From: Cytobacillus firmus DS1
GTDB lineage: Bacteria > Bacillota > Bacilli > Bacillales > Cytobacillaceae
Length of the DNA: 64,000 nucleotides
Direction of reading: 5' to 3'
Assembly (NCBI RefSeq): GCF_000565285.1
Contig: NZ_APVL01000001.1
Location: 186,001 to 250,000, forward strand
Shown here: piece after piece, positions 8,107 through 16,117 of the stretch
Position numbering within the stretch: the stretch's first letter is position 1
Layout: each line of letters begins with the position of its first letter
Made by a program: the position numbers and the translations under genes
The notes under the pieces: generated by a model
Database searches by the model: none
Told to the model about the DNA's origin: nothing
The model's input: only the letters and a program-made list of their open reading frames with translations

Positions 8107-9201
8107 ATGAGAAAATTAGGCAAGCAGGAGATTGAAGATATTGCAGTAGGTGCCGCATTACTTGGAACCGGCGGAGGGGGAGACCCTTACATTGGAAAGC
8201 TCATGGCATTGCAGGCGATCGAAGAATATGGGGAAATTACACTTTTAGATCCAGATGAGGTGCCGGATGATGCATTAATTGTTCCATCAGCCATGATGGG
8301 AGCGCCTACCGTTATGCTTGAAAAGGCCCCAAGCGGTGAGGAGGCAGCTGCAGCTTTCAAAAACCTTGAATCGTATTTAGGGAAAGAGATTTATGCGACT
8401 ATGCCAATTGAAGCTGGCGGATTAAATTCCATGCTGCCTTTGGCTCTTGCTGCCAAACTTGGCCTTCCGGTTGTAGATGTGGATGGGATGGGACGAGCGT
8501 TCCCTGAACTGCAAATGGTCACATTCTACTTGGATGGAATTTCTGCTACTCCTATGGTGATCGCAGATGAAAAAGGAAACACAACACTATTGTCGACAAT
8601 CAATAATGTCTGGACAGAAAGGATTGCCCGGGCTGCAACGATTGAAATGGGCGGTTCTTCCATGATTGCCATCTATCCAATGACTGGCAAGGAGATTAAG
8701 AAAAGCGGTATTAGCAATATCTTAAAACTTGAAGAGGAAATCGGCAGAGCGATCCGGCTTGCTAAGGAATATAATGCTGACCCGATAAGCGAAGTACTGA
8801 AAAAGGCTAATGGGTTTGAACTGTTTCGCGGCAAAGTCAGCGACATTAATCGGAAGACAGAAACAGGTTTTGCAAGAGGAGTGGCAACCTTCGAAGGAAT
8901 CAATGAGTATAAAGGCGAGACTCTGGAGGTTCGATTCCAGAATGAACATCTTCTTGCCCAGACGGATCAGCGCTTGCTTTGTGTCACACCTGACCTGATT
9001 GCGGTACTTGATGCAGAAACTGGCCTTCCGATCACAACGGAGGGAATTAGATACGGTGCGAGATGTGTCATTATCGGAATGCCTTGCCACCCAAAATGGA
9101 GAACAGGGAAGGGGATTGAAACAGTTGGTCCAAAGTATTTTGGATATGATGTGGAATATGTCCCTGTTGAAGAACTAGCCAAAAAAGGAGTGATAGCATA
9201 A
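8107..9201 (+). CDS. DUF917 family protein, copy 2
   Basis: A 364-residue paralogue of the protein at 3214, with VGAALLGTGGGGDP, IEAGGLNSMLPLAL and VVDVDGMGRAFPEL in the same order. It differs from copy 1 by Thr in place of Cys in the glycine-rich loop and by clear divergence elsewhere, so this is an old duplication or separate acquisition. TTAGGAGG precedes the ATG. Its stop overlaps the next start (TAATG at 9199-9203), so it is tightly coupled to the second HyuA-like gene. Function is inferred from the family as for copy 1. Confidence 0.86.
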   Translation: MRKLGKQEIEDIAVGAALLGTGGGGDPYIGKLMALQAIEEYGEITLLDPDEVPDDALIVPSAMMGAPTVMLEKAPSGEEAAAAFKNLESYLGKEIYATMPIEAGGLNSMLPLALAAKLGLPVVDVDGMGRAFPELQMVTFYLDGISATPMVIADEKGNTTLLSTINNVWTERIARAATIEMGGSSMIAIYPMTGKEIKKSGISNILKLEEEIGRAIRLAKEYNADPISEVLKKANGFELFRGKVSDINRKTETGFARGVATFEGINEYKGETLEVRFQNEHLLAQTDQRLLCVTPDLIAVLDAETGLPITTEGIRYGARCVIIGMPCHPKWRTGKGIETVGPKYFGYDVEYVPVEELAKKGVIA

Positions 9202-10781
9202 TGGGTGTTTATCGAATTGGAATAGACGTTGGGGGAACCCATACAGATGCAGTGCTTTTAGATCAGGATAATACAGTCATTTCGGAAACAAAATCACCGA
9301 CAACAGAAGATGTGGCAACGGGCATTTATACAGCCATGAAAAAAATTATACAGGATGGAAATGTTCCGCGGGAAGAAATCAAATATGCCATGCTGGGAAC
9401 AACACACTGTACAAACGCAATCGTTGAGAGAAAAAGACTGAATAAAATTGCCGCAATACGTATTGGTGCCCCTGCAACCCTCGCGGTTAAGCCGTTGATC
9501 GGAGTGCCTGATGACCTGCGTGATGCACTCGGAAAATACGTTTATCTGATTCGGGGAGGACATGAATTTGATGGACGCGAAATCGTTTCTTTAGATGAAG
9601 AGCATTTATATCAAATTGCAGAGGAAATTAAAGGGAATGTGGATTCTGTTGCCATTACTTCTGTTTTCTCGCCAGTCTCGCAAGCACATGAGCAAAGAGC
9701 AAGTGAAATCATGAAAGAAGTGCTCGGAGAAGATATTTCTGTTTCCTTATCATCCGAAATTGGATCAGTAGGATTGCTGGAAAGGGAAAATGCAACCATT
9801 CTGAATGCTGCTGTTGTCAATGTTGCTAAAACAGCTGCGGACGGATTTATCAATGCTTTAAAAAATGAAGGTATCGAGGCAAAAGTCTTTTTCGGACAAA
9901 ATGATGGCACCCTGATGTCTGTTGAGTATGCGGTGAAATACCCGATTTTCACAATTGCTTGCGGCCCAACGAATTCACTGCGCGGTGCATCTTATTTAAG
10001 CGATTCCTCAGATGCTATCGTTGTGGATGTTGGCGGTACAACGTCTGATGTCGGGGTTCTGGTTCAGTCATTCCCTAGGGAATCCTCCCTGGCTGTGGAA
10101 ATTGGAGGAGCCCGCACGAATTTCCGGATGCCGGATCTGATTTCCATTGGACTTGGCGGCGGAACGATTATTAGAATTCAAGAAAATGGAGGCTTCACAG
10201 TTGGACCTGACAGCGTCGGATATCGGCTGCCGGAAAAAAGCCTTATTTTTGGAGGGGACACGTTAACCGCCACAGATGTTGCAGTAGCACTCGGCAAAGT
10301 GAATCTTGGCGATTCTTCAAAGGTAGCACATCTTGACCAAACATTATTGAATAAAGTCTATGATAAAATGGTCGAGCTTGTTGAAGAAGCGATTGATAAG
10401 ATGAAAACAAGTGCGGCGCCGGTACCGGTCATCCTTGTTGGCGGAGGAAGCATTTTGTTGCCGGAAAAATTAAAAGGCGCTTCACAGGTCATTCGGCCTG
10501 AGCATTCAGGAGTAGCAAATGCCATCGGAGCAGCGATTTCCCAAGTCAGCGGACAAATTGAAAAGGTATATGCCCTGGCTGAAATCGGAAGAGAAAAGGC
10601 GCTTCAACTCGCTAAAGAAAAGGCTATGTCGGAAGCAATTAATGCTGGTGCTGATCCTAATAGTCTGGTCATTGTAGATATAGAAGATGTTCCGCTTGCC
10701 TACATGCCTGGCAATGCAACCCGTATTCGCGTAAAAGCTGCAGGAGATTTAGCCCGTCTGGAAGTGAATGAGTTAGTGTAG
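9201..10781 (+). CDS. Hydantoinase/oxoprolinase A-like protein, copy 2
   Basis: 526 residues, with GIDVGGTHTDAVLL at the N-terminus, GTTHCTNAIVERKRLNKIA, SSEIGSVGLLERENATILNA, the second phosphate loop VVDVGGTTSDVG and VILVGGGSILLPEKLKG. It is a paralogue of the protein at 4304 and again sits with a DUF917 gene and without HyuB. AAAGGAG is about 10 nt upstream of the ATG. The terminator at 10798-10827 ends this part of the operon. The pair probably acts on a related substrate or on the other step of the same route; this is inference. Confidence 0.87.
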   Translation: MGVYRIGIDVGGTHTDAVLLDQDNTVISETKSPTTEDVATGIYTAMKKIIQDGNVPREEIKYAMLGTTHCTNAIVERKRLNKIAAIRIGAPATLAVKPLIGVPDDLRDALGKYVYLIRGGHEFDGREIVSLDEEHLYQIAEEIKGNVDSVAITSVFSPVSQAHEQRASEIMKEVLGEDISVSLSSEIGSVGLLERENATILNAAVVNVAKTAADGFINALKNEGIEAKVFFGQNDGTLMSVEYAVKYPIFTIACGPTNSLRGASYLSDSSDAIVVDVGGTTSDVGVLVQSFPRESSLAVEIGGARTNFRMPDLISIGLGGGTIIRIQENGGFTVGPDSVGYRLPEKSLIFGGDTLTATDVAVALGKVNLGDSSKVAHLDQTLLNKVYDKMVELVEEAIDKMKTSAAPVPVILVGGGSILLPEKLKGASQVIRPEHSGVANAIGAAISQVSGQIEKVYALAEIGREKALQLAKEKAMSEAINAGADPNSLVIVDIEDVPLAYMPGNATRIRVKAAGDLARLEVNELV

Positions 10782-10797
10782 GATTGGCCGATATTGT

Positions 10798-10828
10798 AAA
10801 AGCTCTAGTCTATCGCTAGAGCTTTTTA
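10798..10828 (+). terminator. Intrinsic terminator after the second DUF917/HyuA pair
   Basis: GCTCTAG (10802-10808) pairs with CTAGAGC (10816-10822), flanked by AAAA and TTTTT. Clear rho-independent form. Confidence 0.9.
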
Positions 10829-10878
10829 CTCATGATGGACAGGTGGAACAGTAATATTTAGTATGGAGGGAAGATCAA

Positions 10879-11901
10879 ATGGAAACAGAAACATATATAG
10901 ATCAGATTAAAAATCACGCTCTTATTATGGATGGCCACTTCGACTTATTGATGGACGTGGCAATTCAAAGGGAACGCGGCAGAAGGAAGGTGATTGAAAC
11001 AGATTATTGGCGGCGTTTTAAACAAGGCGGCGTGAATATCATCATTGCTGCTATTTTTATTGATAGCAGTTTTTTGCCGGAAATGGCCTTGCGGAAAGCC
11101 TTGAATCAAGTAAGTGCAATTTATGAAGAAGTACAGGAATCACCAGATAAGTTAATGATCTGCAAAAATAGTGAAGACATGCTGCTGGCCCGGAAATCAG
11201 GCAAAATCGGTTTCCTGCTTTCTCTTGAGGGTGCAGAGCCAATTGGGACCGACTTAAGCCTGTTAAGGATATTCTATGAATTGGGTGTCCGAAACATGGG
11301 CTTGGTGTGGAGCAGAAGAAATGCTGTCGGTGATGGAAGCCATTTCAGCCCAATACGGGAAGGCAGGAAAGGCGGCATAACCTCTTTTGGTGTCCAGTTA
11401 ATTGAAGAAGCAGAACAACTGGGAGTGACGATTGATGTTTCCCATTTGAATGATGAAGGTTTTTGGGATGTCATTGAAATTTCAAAAAAGCCTATTATTG
11501 CTTCCCATTCAAATGCAAGGGCTCTTTCGAATACGATGCGCAATTTAACGGATGACCAAATGAAAGCCATTGCCTCCAAAGGCGGTGTTATCGGAATAAA
11601 CGCGGTCAGCATCATTGTCGCGGCTGAAGACGAAAACAGTAATCTGGACCAGCTGATTAACCATCTTGATTATATGGTTCAGCTAGTTGGCATTGATCAT
11701 GTCGGAATAGGCCTCGATTTATGTGATGATTTCTTCAAATATGTGTCCGCAGAGGATTTAGCCAGCATGCCTCGGAAACCGTTCGATGTGATTGACGGAC
11801 ATGGAAACCTGGGTCAATTGATTAAGGGATTGGCAGATAGAGGGTACAAGACGGAAGATATAGAAAAGATTTTGGGACGGAACTTTCTGAGAATATTTTA
11901 A
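10879..11901 (+). CDS. M19 (membrane/renal) dipeptidase family protein
   Basis: 340 residues. MDGHFDLLMDV at residues 18-28 supplies the HxD zinc ligands, LSLEGAEPIG the bridging Glu, DVSHLND and IIASHSNARALS the later His ligands, and IGLDLCDDFF a conserved C-terminal segment. M19 enzymes cleave dipeptides, often with a D-residue, and can act on beta-lactam-like rings. It lies behind a terminator, so it may be expressed separately from the operon, although read-through would add it to the hydantoin-type route. GGAGGG lies 8 nt before the ATG. Confidence 0.9.
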   Translation: METETYIDQIKNHALIMDGHFDLLMDVAIQRERGRRKVIETDYWRRFKQGGVNIIIAAIFIDSSFLPEMALRKALNQVSAIYEEVQESPDKLMICKNSEDMLLARKSGKIGFLLSLEGAEPIGTDLSLLRIFYELGVRNMGLVWSRRNAVGDGSHFSPIREGRKGGITSFGVQLIEEAEQLGVTIDVSHLNDEGFWDVIEISKKPIIASHSNARALSNTMRNLTDDQMKAIASKGGVIGINAVSIIVAAEDENSNLDQLINHLDYMVQLVGIDHVGIGLDLCDDFFKYVSAEDLASMPRKPFDVIDGHGNLGQLIKGLADRGYKTEDIEKILGRNFLRIF

Positions 11902-11941
11902 ACCTGAAGCTAGTAAATAAATGTATGCAACCTGACTTGTA

Positions 11942-11986
11942 AAAAAGGTGCTTTGCCCATTGCAGTTTTGGGAGAGGCACCTTTTG
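11942..11986 (+). terminator. Intrinsic terminator after the M19 dipeptidase gene
   Basis: AAAAGGTGC (11943-11951) pairs with GCACCTTTT (11977-11985), with an inner CCC/GGG pairing. It closely resembles the hairpin at 1023-1058 and is part of repeat copy B. Confidence 0.85.
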
Positions 11987-12124
11987 GCTAACATTATTTG
12001 TTTCTTAAAACAGACGGTAGAATAGGAAGTAGTGCATATAATCGAAAAGTGGTACATAAATGAACAAACCTGAAGCATAAATAGAAAAAGTGATGCAAAA
12101 ATCTATGAAAGTGGTGCATAAATG
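11942..12124 (+). repeat. Terminator-linked intergenic repeat, copy B, with a 20-21 bp array
   Basis: After the hairpin comes a segment matching copy A (TTGTTTCTTAAAACAGACGG, then GGAAGTAGTGCATA). The last part is expanded into five degenerate units of the type AAGTGGTGCATAAATG. The GCAT/ACAT core of the units begins at 12034, 12054, 12075, 12095 and 12116, giving steps of 20, 21, 20 and 21 bp. No gene is seen here. Confidence 0.75.
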
Positions 12125-12159
12125 TAAATGCCTCCTAGTTGTCCGCGGAAAATTCTTCT

Positions 12160-12777
12160 CTATTCATACAATCCGCCTGTATACATCCTCGTCAAGTTCA
12201 CAATTACATCATCCAACTGATACTTTCCTTTGTTCATCACCAGCTCCCACATGAACATCTCATTGGAATAAAACCAGCCTCTAGCGGTGAGGGCAGGATC
12301 TAGGTGCTCTTTGGCGAGCTTTTGCGCCTGGGCGTAGCGGATATCGACGGAAATGCGTTCGATGAACCGTTCACGGATACCATACCATTTTTCCTCTATC
12401 TCAGGTGAGACGCCTATTGCCTCTTTTACGACCTTCATCATATCCCGCTCATCCAAAGCCAGCTGCAGGAACAGCCTCACCTGCTTCTTAATATTTTCAT
12501 AGGCCTCTTCTTTGGCCTGCGGCTTAAACGGCATCTCTGCCACTTCGTAAAACTGGTTCATGAGATCTTCCATTAAAGTAATGAAAAGCTCGTCTTTATT
12601 TTTAAAATAGACGTACGCCGTGCCATAGCCTGTTTTTGCTTTTTTGATCACTTGGGAGATGGTCGCTTTTTGAAAGCCATTTTCGAGAAAAACTTCTTTT
12701 CCGGCCTGGAGAAGCTTTTGGCGTGTTTTCAGGGCCTGCTGCTGCCTCGCCGGCAATTGATCTGTGTTGTTCGTCAT
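12160..12777 (-). CDS. TetR/AcrR family transcriptional regulator
   Basis: 205 residues. The N-terminal helix-turn-helix is typical of TetR (TRQKLLQAGKEVFLENGFQKATISQVIKKAKTGYGTAYVYFKNKDELF); the C-terminal helices form the ligand domain. It is divergent from kynU, with a 111-bp shared promoter region containing the palindrome at 12821-12837, so it probably represses itself and possibly the kyn genes. The ligand could be a kynurenine-pathway intermediate; this is inference. AAGGAATG precedes the ATG on the minus strand. Confidence 0.9.
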   Translation of the reverse strand: MTNNTDQLPARQQQALKTRQKLLQAGKEVFLENGFQKATISQVIKKAKTGYGTAYVYFKNKDELFITLMEDLMNQFYEVAEMPFKPQAKEEAYENIKKQVRLFLQLALDERDMMKVVKEAIGVSPEIEEKWYGIRERFIERISVDIRYAQAQKLAKEHLDPALTARGWFYSNEMFMWELVMNKGKYQLDDVIVNLTRMYTGGLYE

Positions 12778-12820
12778 CTATTTCATTCCTTTTATTTTCT
12801 AATATTACTGACATTATATC

Positions 12821-12837
12821 ATTGACATAGTGTCAAT
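12821..12837. promoter_or_regulatory. Candidate TetR operator
   Basis: A perfect 17-bp inverted repeat, ATTGACA-TAG-TGTCAAT, in the divergent promoter region between the TetR gene and kynU. A further TGACATTATATCA half-element lies just to the left. Placement and symmetry fit a TetR-family operator. The TTGACA half could also serve as a -35 box for kynU. Confidence 0.6.
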
Positions 12838-12888
12838 CAAACAATATAATTTTCGTAAATAAGAAATATTCTGAAAGGTTGGGAATCT

Positions 12889-14157
12889 ATGGATTTTACA
12901 AAAGAGTATGCAATCGGACTGGATGCCGGGAATGGCCTGTCCTGCCGGGAAGAGTTTTATATAAAAGAAGATGGAATTTATCTGGATGGCAATTCACTTG
13001 GCCTGCTTTCAAAACGTGCGGAGAAATCACTCCTTGACCTGCTTGAATCCTGGAAACACCATGCCATTGACGGCTGGACAGAAGGGGACAATCCCTGGTT
13101 CTATCTATCTGAAAAACTGGGTAAAGAGATGGCGCCAATCGTAGGGGCAAATCCGGAGGAAGTAATTGTAAGCGGTTCCACAACAGTTAACCTTCACCAG
13201 CTTGTCTCCACTTTTTATAAGCCGGAAGGAAAAAGAACGAAGATACTGGCAGATGAACTGAATTTTCCGAGCGATATATATGCCCTTCAAAGCCAGGTGA
13301 AGCTGAAGGGCTATGATCCTGAGGAGCATCTTGTCCAGGTAAAAAGCGCCGATGGCCATACGCTGAGAGAAGAAGACATCGTCGCGGCGATGACAGATGA
13401 AATTGCGCTGATTGTCCTGCCGGGCGTTCTGTACCGCAGCGGCCAAGTGCTGGATATGGAATATTTGACTGCTGAAGCGCATAAGCGCGGGATTGAGATT
13501 GGCTTTGATCTATGCCATTCGGTTGGATCTGTCCCTCATGCCTTAAGTGATTGGGATGTCGATTTCGCGTTCTGGTGCAACTATAAGCATCTGAATGGCG
13601 GGCCTGGTTCGACGGGCGGGCTGTTTGTGAACAAGCGCCACTTTGGCCAGGTGCCGGGACTTGCCGGCTGGTTCAGCTCCCGCAAGGATAAGCAGTTTGA
13701 TATGGAACATGTGCTGACTGCGGCAGAAGATGCGGGCGCCTACCAGATCGGCACGCCGAATATATTCAGCATGGCGCCGATTATTGGCTCACTCAGCATG
13801 TTTAATGAAATCGGCATAGAGAGGATCCGTGAAAAATCTCTTCAGCTGACAGGCTATATGATAGAGCTGATTCAGCATGAGCTTGACGGACACGGCCTTG
13901 TCCTGCGCAATCCGCTTGATGAAAAAAAGCGAGGCGGCCATATTTATCTGGAGCACCCGGAAGCAGCAAGAATCTGCAAGGCGCTGAAGGCAGAAGGAGT
14001 CATCCCGGATTTCCGCGCACCAAACGGGATCCGCCTGGCACCTGTTGCGCTATACAACACATTTGAAGACGTATGGAAAACCGTGCAAATTTTAAAAGGC
14101 ATCATGGAAGAGGAAAAATACAAGCAATTTGAAAATAAGCGGGGAGTCGTAGCATGA
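12889..14157 (+). CDS. kynU: Kynureninase
   Basis: 422 residues. A PLP-dependent enzyme that cleaves kynurenine to anthranilate and alanine. Family landmarks are [11 protein letters not shown] (30-40), WFYLSEKLG, the [15 protein letters not shown] segment and the PLP lysine Lys233 in [11 protein letters not shown]. Length is normal for bacterial KynU (about 420). It is the first gene of the forward tryptophan catabolic set and overlaps kynB by 4 nt (ATGA). Regulation by the divergent TetR protein is likely. Confidence 0.96.
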   Translation: MDFTKEYAIGLDAGNGLSCREEFYIKEDGIYLDGNSLGLLSKRAEKSLLDLLESWKHHAIDGWTEGDNPWFYLSEKLGKEMAPIVGANPEEVIVSGSTTVNLHQLVSTFYKPEGKRTKILADELNFPSDIYALQSQVKLKGYDPEEHLVQVKSADGHTLREEDIVAAMTDEIALIVLPGVLYRSGQVLDMEYLTAEAHKRGIEIGFDLCHSVGSVPHALSDWDVDFAFWCNYKHLNGGPGSTGGLFVNKRHFGQVPGLAGWFSSRKDKQFDMEHVLTAAEDAGAYQIGTPNIFSMAPIIGSLSMFNEIGIERIREKSLQLTGYMIELIQHELDGHGLVLRNPLDEKKRGGHIYLEHPEAARICKALKAEGVIPDFRAPNGIRLAPVALYNTFEDVWKTVQILKGIMEEEKYKQFENKRGVVA

Positions 14158-14783
14158 CGAAAAAAGGATGGATTGATATTTCACAGCCGCTGACTAATAG
14201 CATTGCCCACTGGCCCGGAGATACTCCCTTCAGCTATGAAACAGCTTTTACAAAAGAACAAACCGGCTCTGTCAATATCGGCCGGATTACGACCAGCCTG
14301 CATACCGGCACCCATGTCGATGCACCGTTCCATTTTAATGACGAAGGCGAAAAGATATTGGGCCTGGACATCGAACTGTATATCGGGCCGGCGCTTGTAA
14401 TTGATGTATCTGCCTTCGAAACGGTGGATTCGGAAGTTCTGAACGGATTTGATCTCGAAGGTGTTGAACGTGTGCTCCTTAGGACCTCGGTTCCGAATAA
14501 TTCGGAAGTGTTTCCGAATCGGATCCCTGAACTGACCTCGGATATGGCAGACTACCTAGGCAGCAAAGGAGTGCGCCTGCTCGGAGTAGATGTGCCATCT
14601 GTCGATCAGCTAGACAGCAAAGAGATGGAAACGCATCATGCCTTATACCGGAATGGCATTCATATACTGGAAAACATCATGCTCGATGAGGTAGAAGAAG
14701 GAAATTATGAGCTAATTGCCTTGCCGCTTCCAATCAAAGACGGAGACGGCAGCCCGGTGCGGGCGGTTATTCGGCCGATTTAA
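14154..14783 (+). CDS. kynB: Kynurenine formamidase
   Basis: 209 residues. A cyclase-family metal hydrolase that converts N-formylkynurenine to kynurenine. The zinc motif [12 protein letters not shown] gives His50, His54, Asp56 and His60. IDISQPL near the start and [21 protein letters not shown] are typical of KynB. The ATG overlaps the kynU stop. The last codons (IRPI, stop) contain the first CGGCCGATT unit of the repeat array that fills the following gap. Confidence 0.95.
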   Translation: MTKKGWIDISQPLTNSIAHWPGDTPFSYETAFTKEQTGSVNIGRITTSLHTGTHVDAPFHFNDEGEKILGLDIELYIGPALVIDVSAFETVDSEVLNGFDLEGVERVLLRTSVPNNSEVFPNRIPELTSDMADYLGSKGVRLLGVDVPSVDQLDSKEMETHHALYRNGIHILENIMLDEVEEGNYELIALPLPIKDGDGSPVRAVIRPI

Positions 14784-14972
14784 GCGGGGGAACGGCCAAA
14801 ACCTCGAATTTATCGGCCAAACGCTAAATTTCTGCCTGGCTGGAAGTGCAGCAGCCAGCAGAAATAGCCTTTACCGGCCGATTTGAAGGAAATACCGGCC
14901 AAAAACGTACAATTACCGGCCGATTTCGATAAAATACCGGCCAAAATGCGGGATTTACCGGCCAAATGAAGT
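14766..14972 (+). repeat. 21-bp phased direct-repeat array (TACCGGCCAA type)
   Basis: CGGCC cores begin at 14772, 14793, 14814, 14875, 14896, 14917, 14938 and 14959. All steps are exactly 21 bp except one of 61 bp (3x21 minus 2). The long step is filled by a hairpin of about 36 nt (TTTCTGCCTGGCTG paired with CAGCAGCCAGCAGAAA). Units read TACCGGCCAAAA or TACCGGCCGATTT with variable tails. No gene lies between kynB and kynA. Confidence 0.85.
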
Positions 14973-15070
14973 CCGGCCGCAAGGCGCAGCAGATATATCG
15001 GTCACTCGATGAAATAACAGGCACGGCCCGAATCGGGTACGACAAGAACTAATCTCAAGGAGGACATAAC

Positions 15071-15922
15071 ATGAAAGAAAAACACCAGGACGTAAACGCG
15101 ACAACCTCTGAAAAGAGCATCCATACAGATTTTACTAATAACATGACATACGGTGAATACCTTCAGCTTGATAAAATCCTATCCGCGCAAAACAGGCTTT
15201 CCGGCCATCATGATGAGATGCTGTTCATCGTCATCCACCAGGTGAGCGAGCTGTGGATGAAGCTGATTCTTCATGAAATGGGAGCAGCCATCGAATCGAT
15301 CGAAAATAATGACTTATCCACAGCGCAAAAGAGACTTGCGCGCGTTTCGAAGACGCAATCGCAGATTATTCAGGCATGGGATGTGCTGTCCACCATGACG
15401 CCGTCCGAATATATGGAGTTCCGCGATTCACTTGGTCAGGCATCTGGCTTCCAATCCTACCAGTATCGTATGGTAGAATTTGCGTTAGGCTACAAAACAG
15501 ATCATGTTCTGAAAATCTACCAAAAAGATCCCGAGCTTCATGCAAGATTAACAGAAGCATTCGAAAGACCTGGCCTTTACGATGTAGCCATCCGCGCGCT
15601 TCACAAAGCCGGACTGCCAATTGATGACGACATTCTGCACAGAGATGTAACGAGAACCTACAAAGAAAATGATTCTGTCCGCGAGGCCTGGATGACTGTG
15701 TATAAAAATCCTGAAAAGTATTGGGAGTTATACGAGCTTGCGGAAAAACTTGTGGATATCGAAGACTGGCTGCAGCAGTGGCGCTTCCGCCATATGAAAA
15801 CGGTCGAACGAATCATCGGCTTCAAGATGGGCACAGGCGGTTCATCCGGTGTCGGCTATCTGAAAAAAGTGCTGGATCAGCGATTCTTCCCTGAACTTTG
15901 GGATATCCGTACAGAGCTGTAA
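15071..15922 (+). CDS. kynA: Tryptophan 2,3-dioxygenase
   Basis: 283 residues. A heme enzyme that opens the indole ring of L-tryptophan to N-formylkynurenine. [14 protein letters not shown] (28-41), the distal segment [18 protein letters not shown] (47-64), and the C-terminal [11 protein letters not shown] with [11 protein letters not shown] are diagnostic. CAAGGAGG precedes the ATG. The repeat array separates it from kynB, so it may be cotranscribed with kynUB or have its own start. I see no terminator before the transporter gene downstream. Confidence 0.97.
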   Translation: MKEKHQDVNATTSEKSIHTDFTNNMTYGEYLQLDKILSAQNRLSGHHDEMLFIVIHQVSELWMKLILHEMGAAIESIENNDLSTAQKRLARVSKTQSQIIQAWDVLSTMTPSEYMEFRDSLGQASGFQSYQYRMVEFALGYKTDHVLKIYQKDPELHARLTEAFERPGLYDVAIRALHKAGLPIDDDILHRDVTRTYKENDSVREAWMTVYKNPEKYWELYELAEKLVDIEDWLQQWRFRHMKTVERIIGFKMGTGGSSGVGYLKKVLDQRFFPELWDIRTEL

Positions 15923-15964
15923 TCTATCGGGGGAACTTCGGACGGAAGCTGGGAGAAAACCGTT

Positions 15965-16088
15965 GGCTGAGTCCGAACCTGGATCAACTTCAGACACAAC
16001 CAGCGAAAAAACCAGTGTCAGAGTTTGAACCTGGATTAACTTCTGACACAGCCAGCGAAAAAACGCGGTCAGAGTCCGAACCCGGACC
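15965..16088 (+). repeat. 52-bp direct-repeat array (GTCCGAACCTGGAT type)
   Basis: GAACC-type cores begin at 15975, 16027 and 16078 (steps 52 and 51). Each unit continues with ATCAACTTCAGACAC, a CCAGCGAAAAAA block and GTCAGAG. The same family occurs at 52668-52742, also with a 52-bp step. It fills the gap between kynA and the transporter gene. Confidence 0.8.
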
Positions 16089-16117
16089 ACCAAAAAACAA
16101 AAAACAGGGGGGAAACT

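Noticed and set aside
14766..14972. CRISPR array
   Set aside because: The periodic motif is short (5-10 bp) and the intervals are 21 bp in total; CRISPR repeats are 23-50 bp with spacers of about 30 bp, and no cas gene is near. The same holds for the other arrays.
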